A stretch of 53,697 nt of DNA from RGIG3009 sp045648765 (GTDB lineage: Bacteria; Bacillota; Clostridia; Oscillospirales; Acutalibacteraceae), in assembly GCA_045648765.1 (NCBI GenBank), contig JAZROQ010000025.1, forward strand, positions 1 to 53,697, given 5' to 3'. The notes beneath the pieces were generated by a model. That model searched no databases and had not been told where the DNA came from. It saw only the letters and a program-made list of their open reading frames with translations. Below, in pieces: positions 43,163 to 51,021 of the stretch. Numbering within the stretch: the stretch's first letter is position 1; the number at the start of each line of letters is the position of its first letter. The translations under genes and the position numbers were made by a program.

Positions 43163-46100
43163 TTACATGGCATTGAAATATTCCACCACACCGTCTGTTA
43201 CCGATTGCATAAGTTGATCGCGGTATACAGGGTCTACCAATGCCTCTTTGTCTTTTGTGTTATCCAAAAAAGCACACTCCAACAAAACAGACGGACAATG
43301 GAAGATAGACCGTGTCATATACAATGTACCCCACACGGTACCGCTGGAACGCGGTTTTCCGTTTGCTGTTGTTCCTACACCGCGGGTGACTTCCACTTCG
43401 TGCATTTTTTTGTAGATAATGGCCGACGGCGTATAGGATTGCTCGGTGTAATAATGAACCGTTGCACCGGTTGCCGAACCATTGTACCCATTCATATGCA
43501 CACTGATAACCATGTGGTAATCTGTTCGTTGCGATATTTGCACACGGTTTTGCAACGACAAATCACTTGTCAACGGAGCCGTACGCGTCATATCTACCGT
43601 GGCGCCAAGCGCTTCCAATTTTTCGCGCAACACGTTGGCGTATGCCAAATTAAAAGGAGCTTCCCACGGCTTGTCGTCGGGCGTTCCGTGACCGGGGTCT
43701 AACAAAATACGCACACCTTTTAATCTCTGTGCCGTTTCGTTTTGAGAAACGTTGGCGGGATTGAGAAAAGAAAGTGTTAACGTTCCCCCATTCCATCGTG
43801 GCAAAAAGCCATAAAACGCGCCTTGTTTTTTGAGCTCTAAACGCAAAATATAAACGCCTGATTTTGCACCGGCTATCCACGTTGCCTTGGTAAACAGCGG
43901 ACTGTTTTTAAGTTCCGGCAACGGCGGTACCGCCGACAGATAATGAAATTCCACATCCACATACGTGGCGGTTTGAGAATATTTTTCTATGCCGTAATTA
44001 GGTTCTTTGTCGGTGCTGTCGCGGTAGTATTTTTGTTCTTTTGCCGAAACATACACCGGAATCTGCCAATCGGAAACAAACGAAAAAACCGTATGTGTTG
44101 CCGTTAACTGTGTTTGCACATTACGAAGTGTTGTGTTTGGCAAAGTTGCTTGCAGTAAAGCGGCATCTTTTATATATACACGTTTCCCGGAAGCTAACAA
44201 ATAATAAGAATAACTGCCGTTATACACCGTGCCAACCACGTAGTCATAGGTGCCTTTTGGCAAATACGAGTTGTAGGGACGAGAATAGTCATCTACCAAG
44301 CTGCCACCGGAAAACGTTTCGGCGTAATCGGCGGTGATTTGCGCCACCTTCTTGTCACCCGCCGGCAATGTCGGCATAGTAGCACCACCCGACGGAACAG
44401 TTGTGGATTCGCCTTGACCACCGGTAGTCGTTGTCGTTGTGGTTGTGGTGGTCGGTTGCGGCAAAGCATTAATCGAAACCGTTCCGCCGTTTTTGGTTTC
44501 GGTTAAGCCGTTTAGCGTAGCCGTCACTTTGATAGCGCCTAAATTGACAGCCGATCCTATTTGACCTTTCGGCAACGTGTATTTTGCTTCAAACGTTTGA
44601 AAATCCGTAGGCGTGTTACCGCTTTCGTCTTCCTTGACACCTATTGGCGCTAACGTTAATTTGCTGCCACCGATCGTTGCTGTTACCGTAGCATTCTTGT
44701 GCGCCACCGCATGGATAATAAACACATTGCCACCCTCGACTTGCATGGCAGTGTTTGGTGAAACAGAACTGATAAGCGTTCGTTCGTAAATAATGGTATA
44801 TGTTTTGGTTGTTCCTTTGTGAGAGAAGACGAACGTGTTTTTCCCCACCGAAAGCGGACAATTTAACGAGAAAAAGCCGTTTTCACTCATGGCGACAGTT
44901 TTTCCGTTGACAGTAACCGGAAAGTTTTTATCACCGCCGCCTTGGAAAACAAGCGACGATTCTTTGGTGGTATATGTAGTTTTTGTAGGGAACGAAAGGG
45001 TAAGTTGTTTGTAAATATATTCTTCGTCCAACGTGCCGTCTTGGGCGCGTTTTAACGCATCGGCAATGCCGGTTTTATCGCTTGTTAAATCATTCAGCGA
45101 ACGGTAAACACTACCTTTCCACGCCGCATCTTCTTTGCAATACAAATATTGTTGTGCCAATTGGTCAGTTGATTTCCAACCAGTACGGTAAGAACCCGCC
45201 TCGTCTGCCGCGTGCGAAACATAAAGCGGGATTTTTTGATTTTGGCAAACCGAAGACCACCACGACAATATCTTTTGAAATTTTGCTGTGGGATGACTGG
45301 TCGATGTGCTGATTTGCGTCATTACGCCGTTAAACAAGCCTTGCTGTACCCACGACAACGTATCTGCGCAACCATCGGTAAATTCTTCGTAATACTCTGA
45401 AGTTTGCGAACCACGCTCATCCGCCGAACGATGTGCCCATATACCGTTGGATAAAAGACCGATATATGCGTTATAGTTGGCAGCGGTTATTGCTTTTGTC
45501 ACCGCCAGCATCAATTGATCAAGAGCTTCCTTAGCCGTTCCCTTATCCCCTTTGGTTTGTTCACCGGAAAAGGTGAACCCGGACAAGAAAAAGCCATCGA
45601 AAGCATAGCGCTTAGCAACTTCCCCCGCCAATTGTACGGTGCGGTTTTTACCGTTTTCAGTACGCGGGTCCCAGTCGCTCCCCATGCGCACTTGCAAATC
45701 GAGCACACCGTATACAAACAGCTTTTTTTCTTTTGCTTTTTCAAGAATATATGTAATGGGATCGAAAATTGTGCCATCCGATTGTGTTAATTCAAAAGAT
45801 TCGGCAACCGTTGACGGATACACCGCTGTTCCCTCTTTAAACAAAGGAAGAATCAACGTGTTAAAACCCCAACTTTCTACGTTGGAAAAAGCTGTGTCAA
45901 TTTGCTTTTGCACGGTTTTGACAGTGGGGGCTTTGGTAGTAAGATAATCCACCCCCGGTGTAAGCCAAGCACCGTTCATTTCTTCCGGAACAGCATATTG
46001 TGCGGGAGGAAGCGGTGCGGGTTTGGTTGTGGTTGTGCTCTGCGTGGTATGATTTGTCGAAGGTGCAGTGGTAGCAGAAGGGTTAAACAACGATGCCACC

Positions 46101-46225
46101 GAGTCCAAAGCTCCCGAATATGTGAAAACGGCGCATAACGATATTAAAACCAATACCGCGCTTAACACCGCGATAACAGGCTTCCAAGGAAAACGTTTTT
46201 CGCTTTTTCTGCCATGCTTTGCCAT
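43163..46225 (-). CDS. multidomain envelope protein: GHL10-like TIM-barrel domain fused to N-acetylmuramoyl-L-alanine amidase (Amidase_3)
   Basis: 1020-residue surface protein. Residues 16-38 form a membrane anchor, followed by a Thr/Ser linker; 80-400 resemble the GHL10 glycoside-hydrolase-like barrel (EEMNGAWLTPGVDYLTT, FNTLILPLF, YAFDGFFLSGF); Ig-like stretches and a poly-Thr linker follow; the C-terminal ~180 residues are Amidase_3 with LDPGHGTPD, Glu in EAPFNLAYANVL, SVHMNGY and LLECAFLDN, the usual zinc and catalytic set. Likely cleaves the peptide stem from glycan strands at the wall. ATG 46225 has GAGGTG upstream. birA starts 20 bp downstream of its stop. Confidence 0.88.
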   Translation of the reverse strand: MAKHGRKSEKRFPWKPVIAVLSAVLVLISLCAVFTYSGALDSVASLFNPSATTAPSTNHTTQSTTTTKPAPLPPAQYAVPEEMNGAWLTPGVDYLTTKAPTVKTVQKQIDTAFSNVESWGFNTLILPLFKEGTAVYPSTVAESFELTQSDGTIFDPITYILEKAKEKKLFVYGVLDLQVRMGSDWDPRTENGKNRTVQLAGEVAKRYAFDGFFLSGFTFSGEQTKGDKGTAKEALDQLMLAVTKAITAANYNAYIGLLSNGIWAHRSADERGSQTSEYYEEFTDGCADTLSWVQQGLFNGVMTQISTSTSHPTAKFQKILSWWSSVCQNQKIPLYVSHAADEAGSYRTGWKSTDQLAQQYLYCKEDAAWKGSVYRSLNDLTSDKTGIADALKRAQDGTLDEEYIYKQLTLSFPTKTTYTTKESSLVFQGGGDKNFPVTVNGKTVAMSENGFFSLNCPLSVGKNTFVFSHKGTTKTYTIIYERTLISSVSPNTAMQVEGGNVFIIHAVAHKNATVTATIGGSKLTLAPIGVKEDESGNTPTDFQTFEAKYTLPKGQIGSAVNLGAIKVTATLNGLTETKNGGTVSINALPQPTTTTTTTTTTGGQGESTTVPSGGATMPTLPAGDKKVAQITADYAETFSGGSLVDDYSRPYNSYLPKGTYDYVVGTVYNGSYSYYLLASGKRVYIKDAALLQATLPNTTLRNVQTQLTATHTVFSFVSDWQIPVYVSAKEQKYYRDSTDKEPNYGIEKYSQTATYVDVEFHYLSAVPPLPELKNSPLFTKATWIAGAKSGVYILRLELKKQGAFYGFLPRWNGGTLTLSFLNPANVSQNETAQRLKGVRILLDPGHGTPDDKPWEAPFNLAYANVLREKLEALGATVDMTRTAPLTSDLSLQNRVQISQRTDYHMVISVHMNGYNGSATGATVHYYTEQSYTPSAIIYKKMHEVEVTRGVGTTANGKPRSSGTVWGTLYMTRSIFHCPSVLLECAFLDNTKDKEALVDPVYRDQLMQSVTDGVVEYFNAM

Positions 46226-46265
46226 AGAGCACCTCGCACACAAGTAATTTGAACCTTATTTCGAA

Positions 46266-47717
46266 TTATAAAACAGATAACAAATTTTCCGCTTCTTTTT
46301 TTGCCACCGAAAGAATATTGGTAGACGCCAGTCCCGCCTTTTCGTCAGGGAACAAAAAGCTGTAACTGTAAAGTGCCAGTCCCGCAACATTTTTGGAACG
46401 CAAATACAGCACTTGCCGTTTTAAAATATCGGTATTGCTTGCCCATTCAAATTTTCCTGTACCGGCATAAGTATCTTTTTGAAGCCCGGCTTTGTAAGTG
46501 GCGATACCAACATACAGTTTTACCGAAGGGTGACGAGGATACGCGAGCCATTTTTCTACCAATTTATCAAAAGGACTGCCTTGATGTTCGAAACCGGTAT
46601 ATAGTTGAGGACACAAGTAGTCCACATAACCGCTTTGGGACAACCATTTTAAGCAGTCGGCATAAAGGTCATCATAGGTGTTTTGGGCGTTTGCGGCAGG
46701 AGAAATTCCAAATATTCTCCCCGCTTTTTTTACTGCGATATATGTTGACGAAACCATCGAATCCACAGCGGCGCGACGCCAGTTTCCCACCGAAAGTGAA
46801 CCGCCCGATTGGAGATATGCCGTATAGTCGGCACTTTCAAATTCGTGAGCTGTGGAGGTTTGCATGGTCTTTTCAGGATAAAAATAATCGTCATATTGAA
46901 TGCCATCTACCGCATAACGGCTCAACACTTCACGCACACCATCAAGCACCAACTTTTGCGTTGCCGAAGAGGTGGGGACATAATAATACCGCGTAACATT
47001 ATTGAGCGTTTTGCTGAAGGTCGGCACACCTTGTACTGCATAGTCTTTGTTGGTGCCAATACGGTAAGGGTTTATCCAAGCATGGATTTGCAAGTGTTGT
47101 TTATGAGCTGCTTCCACGGCGTATGCCAAGAGGTCAAACCCTTTTTCTTGCAAAGCTTTTATCGTGCTTGCAGGGCGGAAATATGCAGACGGATAATACG
47201 CGTCGCTATTGGCGCGAATATGAAAAAACACGGTGTTAAGATTACTTTTTGCTAAACGGATCATCAAATCATCTATAGCTTGTTTAGCCTTTTCAACAGT
47301 TTTACACGATTGAAGCAATTCGTTAATTTCGATATACGATACCCACGCCGCGCGCATTTCTTGCGGATTCGAAGGTTTTGGAACTTGTGTTGTCGAACTT
47401 GTGGCAGTTGTCACTGTGGTCGACAAGACCGATTCGGTAGTAGGTTTTTGCCCTAAAGTCGTTGTTTGCGTCGTAGTACTTGTTGGTTTGTTCTTTGTGG
47501 TGTTGACACCGGAATACGTTTGCGATTGAAAAATGGTTGTGTCTGTAATGATATTTTCGGTTGTGGTTGTGTCTGCCGAAGTGAACAAAGAAACAGATTC
47601 TGTAGGACGTTGCACCGTAATAGTACCTGTTGTCGCAGTCGGCGGCGTGGTTACTCCGCAAGCAGTTGATAACAGCAACAAAGAAACACTCAATACACCC
47701 GCTATCCACTTCTTCAC
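46266..47717 (-). CDS. GHL10 family lipoprotein (glycosyl hydrolase-like)
   Basis: 483-residue lipoprotein. Signal with lipobox STAC (Cys20), then a Thr-rich linker to about residue 125, then the GHL10 domain (PF02638): MRAAWVSYIEINELL, NLNTVFFHIRANSDAYYPS, IHAWINPYRIG and VDGIQYDDYFYP. The family is thought to act on envelope polysaccharide; substrate unknown. GTG 47717 preceded by GGGGG is preferred to the earlier ATG at 47783. It is 40 bp upstream of the GHL10-amidase gene and likely co-transcribed with it. Confidence 0.88.
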   Translation of the reverse strand: MKKWIAGVLSVSLLLLSTACGVTTPPTATTGTITVQRPTESVSLFTSADTTTTENIITDTTIFQSQTYSGVNTTKNKPTSTTTQTTTLGQKPTTESVLSTTVTTATSSTTQVPKPSNPQEMRAAWVSYIEINELLQSCKTVEKAKQAIDDLMIRLAKSNLNTVFFHIRANSDAYYPSAYFRPASTIKALQEKGFDLLAYAVEAAHKQHLQIHAWINPYRIGTNKDYAVQGVPTFSKTLNNVTRYYYVPTSSATQKLVLDGVREVLSRYAVDGIQYDDYFYPEKTMQTSTAHEFESADYTAYLQSGGSLSVGNWRRAAVDSMVSSTYIAVKKAGRIFGISPAANAQNTYDDLYADCLKWLSQSGYVDYLCPQLYTGFEHQGSPFDKLVEKWLAYPRHPSVKLYVGIATYKAGLQKDTYAGTGKFEWASNTDILKRQVLYLRSKNVAGLALYSYSFLFPDEKAGLASTNILSVAKKEAENLLSVL

Positions 47718-47845
47718 AATACAACCCCCTTTTAATAATAGAGTATATGTGTGTATCATACCAAAAAAAAGAATGCTTTTCAACCTTTTCCCCCAAAATA
47801 ACTGTTTCCTGTTTTTGCCTTATGTTTTCGCGTTAAAAATAACGG

Positions 47846-47874
47846 TTGCTTTTTTAGTGAATTTGTGATACACT
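47846..47874 (+). promoter_or_regulatory. promoter of tRNA-Leu
   Basis: TTGCTT at 47846-47851, 17-bp spacer, TACACT at 47869-47874, 12 bp before the tRNA. Confidence 0.65.
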
Positions 47875-47885
47875 GTCAACGATGT

Positions 47886-47967
47886 GCGGGCGTGGTGGAA
47901 TGGCAGACACGTTGGTCTTAGGAGCCAATGCGCAAGCGTGCAGGTTCAAGTCCTGTTGCCCGCACCA
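47886..47967 (+). tRNA. tRNA-Leu (anticodon TAG)
   Basis: 82-nt class II tRNA. Acceptor GCGGGCG/TGCCCGC, discriminator A, encoded CCA. The anticodon arm TTGGTCTTAGGAGCCAA gives TAG, reading CUN leucine codons; TTCAAGTCC T-loop and a variable arm are visible. Confidence 0.95.
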
Positions 47968-47968
47968 A

Positions 47969-48003
47969 AATAAAGGGACTGTTTTGACAGTCCCTTTATT
48001 TTT
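47969..48003 (+). terminator. terminator after tRNA-Leu
   Basis: Perfect 13-bp stem (47969-47981 with 47988-48000), loop TTTTGA, then T-rich tail. Confidence 0.9.
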
Positions 48004-48070
48004 ATTCAATAATCATTGCGAAAACCAGTAACAGCAACAAGTTTTGTTCGGCGAACAATTCAAAAATGAT

Positions 48071-48113
48071 AAAAGATAGGCGTTGTTGCAAAAAGCAACA
48101 ACGCCTATCTTTT
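48071..48113. terminator. terminator after the MFS gene
   Basis: Perfect 19-bp stem AAAAGATAGGCGTTGTTGC with 48095-48113, A/T runs at both ends; serves the minus-strand MFS gene and may back up the tRNA terminator. Confidence 0.88.
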
Positions 48114-48122
48114 ATATAAACA

Positions 48123-49337
48123 TTATTTTCGGTTTTCTGCTTTTGGTGTTTTAAAAAACAAAAGCCCAATAAACAGAACAAGTGGGAAAATCATGGTAAC
48201 AGCCAAACCACTGCGCAACCCGGTTGCCGCATCTACCATAAAGCGATGTTGCACCGCATCCGATACTATGCCGGTAACCCACGGTCCCAATGCGCAACCC
48301 AAATCCCCCGCTAACGCCATAATGGAAAACATGGCAACCGCTCCTTGCGGAAACCGTTGAGCGCAGAAACTAAGCGTAACCGGCCACATCAGGCTAACCG
48401 CCAATCCACACACAGCGCAGCCCAACAACGCTATTTGAGGTATCGGCACAAACGCCGCCGTGCCATAACAAAGCAACGCCAAAGCAGCACAACTGCAAAG
48501 CAGTTTTTTAAGTGAAACTCCGCCACGGCTGCGCCCATAGCAAAACCGCCCCAACCCCATGAATATGGCAAACAGCAAAGGGCCGAGCAAATCACCCCAT
48601 ACTTTATCAATGTTCAAGCCTTTTTCTGCAAAAGTGGATGCCCATTGCGCCATCGCCATTTCGGAAGCACCGGTAGACATCATCAATAACAGCATCAACC
48701 AAAACATCGGTTTCTTTAACAATTCTTTCAGCGCACCGCCGCTGGTGCTTTCGGTTAATGTTTCGGGCAACGGCACCCGTAACCCACGAAACAAATTAAA
48801 AAGCGGGAAAACCGCCCAAATCATAAAGATTAGCCACCAATATTGCTCTCCCAACACGCGAATGGCAACGGTGGTGAGAACAATGGTCAACACCTGTCCT
48901 ATCGGGTAAAAAGAGTGAACAAAAGTAAGCGCTTCGGCTTTGCGGTCACTGGGCAACGAATTTGCCATAGGACTGATCAGTACTTCCAGCAAACCCGCGC
49001 CGATGGAATATACAAATACCGCCACAATCATTCCGACATAAGCATCCGTCATATACCGCGGCAAAATACCAAACAAGAACAAACCCACCGATGTGAAAGC
49101 GTGTGCCAACACCAACGACAAACGATATCCCCATCGGCAAACCGTGTATACCGATAAAAAATCCACGGCTAACTGCACAAAAAAAGTAACCAGCACCAAT
49201 CGCCCGATTTGTTCAAACGAAATAGCATATTGTTTTTGCAAAGTAACAAAAAACAGTGGTGCCAAATTGATAGCCAGCGCTTGTAAAGCGGCACCCCAAT
49301 AGCAGCATCGCCACGTTTTTTGATAATTTGGTTCCAT
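48123..49337 (-). CDS. major facilitator superfamily transporter
   Basis: 404 residues with about twelve hydrophobic helices. The half-sequence YSIGAGLLEVLISPMANSLPSDRKAEALTFVHSFYPIGQV resembles the sugar-type (FucP-like) MFS group, but no substrate residues can be assigned. ATG 49337 follows AGGAGAAGG; the earlier ATG at 49382 has no site. Single gene with own promoter and terminator, divergent from the hydrogenase operon. Confidence 0.87.
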   Translation of the reverse strand: MEPNYQKTWRCCYWGAALQALAINLAPLFFVTLQKQYAISFEQIGRLVLVTFFVQLAVDFLSVYTVCRWGYRLSLVLAHAFTSVGLFLFGILPRYMTDAYVGMIVAVFVYSIGAGLLEVLISPMANSLPSDRKAEALTFVHSFYPIGQVLTIVLTTVAIRVLGEQYWWLIFMIWAVFPLFNLFRGLRVPLPETLTESTSGGALKELLKKPMFWLMLLLMMSTGASEMAMAQWASTFAEKGLNIDKVWGDLLGPLLFAIFMGLGRFCYGRSRGGVSLKKLLCSCAALALLCYGTAAFVPIPQIALLGCAVCGLAVSLMWPVTLSFCAQRFPQGAVAMFSIMALAGDLGCALGPWVTGIVSDAVQHRFMVDAATGLRSGLAVTMIFPLVLFIGLLFFKTPKAENRK

Positions 49338-49377
49338 GCGTCCTTCTCCTAAATCCATCGTCAATATTACTCGGGGT

Positions 49378-49406
49378 ATCATACTTTATTTTAAGAAAAA
49401 AGTCAA
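49378..49406 (-). promoter_or_regulatory. promoter of the MFS gene
   Basis: Minus strand TTGACT at 49406-49401, 17-bp spacer, TATGAT at 49383-49378. Confidence 0.75.
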
Positions 49407-49447
49407 CTTTTTGAAACAAGTTCCGCGAAGTTTGTCCTTTTTTAAAA

Positions 49448-49473
49448 AAGTTTGACAAAAAGTTGACAAACTT
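49448..49473. repeat. inverted and direct repeats upstream of the hydrogenase promoter
   Basis: AAGTTTG (49448-49454) and CAAACTT (49467-49473) are inverted with a 12-bp spacer; TTGACAAA also occurs twice in direct orientation. It lies 12 bp upstream of the hydC -35 and could be a regulator site. It does not fit the Rex consensus TTGTTAA-N4-TTAACAA. Confidence 0.4.
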
Positions 49474-49485
49474 GCGAGATTACCA

Positions 49486-49514
49486 TTGCAAATTTGTTTT
49501 TGTTCGTGTATAAT
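49486..49514 (+). promoter_or_regulatory. promoter of the hydrogenase operon
   Basis: TTGCAA at 49486-49491, 17-bp spacer, TATAAT at 49509-49514; GGAGG lies before hydC. Confidence 0.75.
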
Positions 49515-49552
49515 TAAGGAAGGTATGAATACTTTCAAGGAGGAAAAGGCAA

Positions 49553-50050
49553 ATGCAAAAGAAAATCAGCACACTTCCTTTTAAAGGTACGCCTGAACAA
49601 GCCGAGGCTTTAAAAAAGGTTATCGATGCTAACAAGCACGATCCGAGCCGCTTGATGGGCGTAATGCAAGAGGCGCAAGGTATTTACGGATACTTGCCCG
49701 TAGAAGTCCAACAAATGATTGCCGATGGCATGAACGTTCCGCTGGAAAAGGTTTACGGCGTGGCTACGTTCTATGCGCAATTTTCACTCTCCCCCAAAGG
49801 CGAGTACGACATTTCGGTATGTCTTGGTACTGCTTGCTATGTAAAAGGTGCGGGTGACGTGTTTGACAAACTGCAAGAATTGCTCGGTATTGGTGCAGAC
49901 GAATGCACACCGGACGGCAAATTCTCGTTGTCTGCTTGCCGTTGCATCGGTGCTTGCGGTTTGGCTCCGGTTATCACTGTCAACAGTGACGTTTACGGCC
50001 GCTTGACCGCAGACGATATCCCCGGTATTTTGGAAAAATACAAAGGCTAA
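49553..50050 (+). CDS. hydC: hydrogenase NuoE-like [2Fe-2S] subunit
   Basis: 165-residue thioredoxin-like ferredoxin subunit homologous to NuoE. Ligands of the [2Fe-2S] cluster: Cys90-x4-Cys95 (CLGTAC) and Cys131-x3-Cys135 (CIGAC). In HydABC hydrogenases it passes electrons between the FMN/NADH subunit and the H-cluster subunit. First gene of the operon; the next gene starts 2 bp after its stop. Confidence 0.93.
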   Translation: MQKKISTLPFKGTPEQAEALKKVIDANKHDPSRLMGVMQEAQGIYGYLPVEVQQMIADGMNVPLEKVYGVATFYAQFSLSPKGEYDISVCLGTACYVKGAGDVFDKLQELLGIGADECTPDGKFSLSACRCIGACGLAPVITVNSDVYGRLTADDIPGILEKYKG

Positions 50051-50052
50051 TT

Positions 50053-50601
50053 ATGTTAGAGCTGTCATTAAACGTGTTGGACATTGCGCAAAACTCGATT
50101 GTTGCCGGGGCCACGGTGGTGGAAATTTCGGTAACAGAAGAGATTGCTGCCAACCGTCTGACATTAACTATCCGTGATAATGGTTGCGGAATGTCACCAA
50201 AGCAACTTGCAAGTGTTCGTGACCCGTTTTTTACAACACGCACAACGCGTAAAGTGGGAATGGGTATCCCCCTTTTCCGCATGGCAGCGGAATCGGCGGG
50301 CGGATCGCTGGATATTTGTTCCGAGCAAGGTGTTGGCACTACGGTGACCGCCATGTTTGAATTGCGAAATATCGACAGAATGCCCCTTGGCAACATGGTC
50401 GATACTCTCGCAACGTTGATCCGCTTAAATCCGCAATTGGATTTTGTTTACCGTCACACAGTTGACACAGAACAATTCGTATTTGAAACTGCTTCACTTC
50501 GTCCGATTTTAGGTGAGGTTTCGTTAGCAGAAGCGGAAGTTATGGAATGGATTACGGCAAATTTGTCCGAAGGTGTGGCAGCTTTAAACAGCCAAGCATA
50601 A
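50053..50601 (+). CDS. GHKL-type ATP-binding protein (histidine-kinase-like ATPase domain)
   Basis: 182 residues. The N-terminal ~120 residues are a HATPase_c domain: N-box DIAQNSIVAGA, G1 DNGCGM, G2 KVGMGIPL. There is no H-box or dimerisation helix, so it is not a complete sensor kinase. The C-terminal ~60 residues are unassigned. Proteins of this kind recur in clostridial hydrogenase operons, but their role is not established to my knowledge; an anti-sigma-like or regulatory kinase is one possibility. Confidence 0.85.
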   Translation: MLELSLNVLDIAQNSIVAGATVVEISVTEEIAANRLTLTIRDNGCGMSPKQLASVRDPFFTTRTTRKVGMGIPLFRMAAESAGGSLDICSEQGVGTTVTAMFELRNIDRMPLGNMVDTLATLIRLNPQLDFVYRHTVDTEQFVFETASLRPILGEVSLAEAEVMEWITANLSEGVAALNSQA

Positions 50602-50633
50602 ATGTCTAAGATATTATTTTGGGAGGTTTTTAT

Positions 50634-51005
50634 ATGAAATCGATTGCAGAATTGCAAGCTATTCGGGATAAAGCCCGTGAAAAAATCGCCGTTCGCGACG
50701 GTTCTCATGACGGAACGCGCGTAGTTGTCGGCATGGCAACTTGCGGCATTGCCGCGGGTGCTCGTCCGGTATTGAATGCTTTTGTGGACGAAATTGCTAA
50801 ACGTCACGTAGAGCACGTGGCAGTGGTACAAACCGGTTGCATTGGTATGTGCCAATTTGAGCCGATTGTGGAAGTTATTGCTCCCGGCAAAGAAAAAGTA
50901 ACCTACGGCAAAGTAACACCGGAAATGGTTGCCAAAATCGTAACCGACCATTTGGTAAACGGTAACCCTGTTGCGGAATATACCGTTGCCAATTTAATGA
51001 AGTAA
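50634..51005 (+). CDS. thioredoxin-like (2Fe-2S) ferredoxin domain protein
   Basis: 123-residue protein of the HydB-N-terminal/TM1420-like ferredoxin family, with VVGMATCGIAAGARPV and VVQTGCIGMCQFEPIVEV. Only three cysteines are present in the whole protein (in ATC, TGC and GMC), one fewer than a standard four-Cys [2Fe-2S] site. ATG 50634 follows GGGAGG. It sits between the ATPase and hydB and is probably an electron-transfer or accessory subunit. Confidence 0.85.
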   Translation: MKSIAELQAIRDKAREKIAVRDGSHDGTRVVVGMATCGIAAGARPVLNAFVDEIAKRHVEHVAVVQTGCIGMCQFEPIVEVIAPGKEKVTYGKVTPEMVAKIVTDHLVNGNPVAEYTVANLMK

Positions 51006-51021
51006 GGCAGGAGGAAAAAGA

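Noticed and set aside
49448..49473. Rex (redox repressor) operator before the hydrogenase operon
   Set aside because: The repeat does not fit the Rex palindrome in sequence or spacing.
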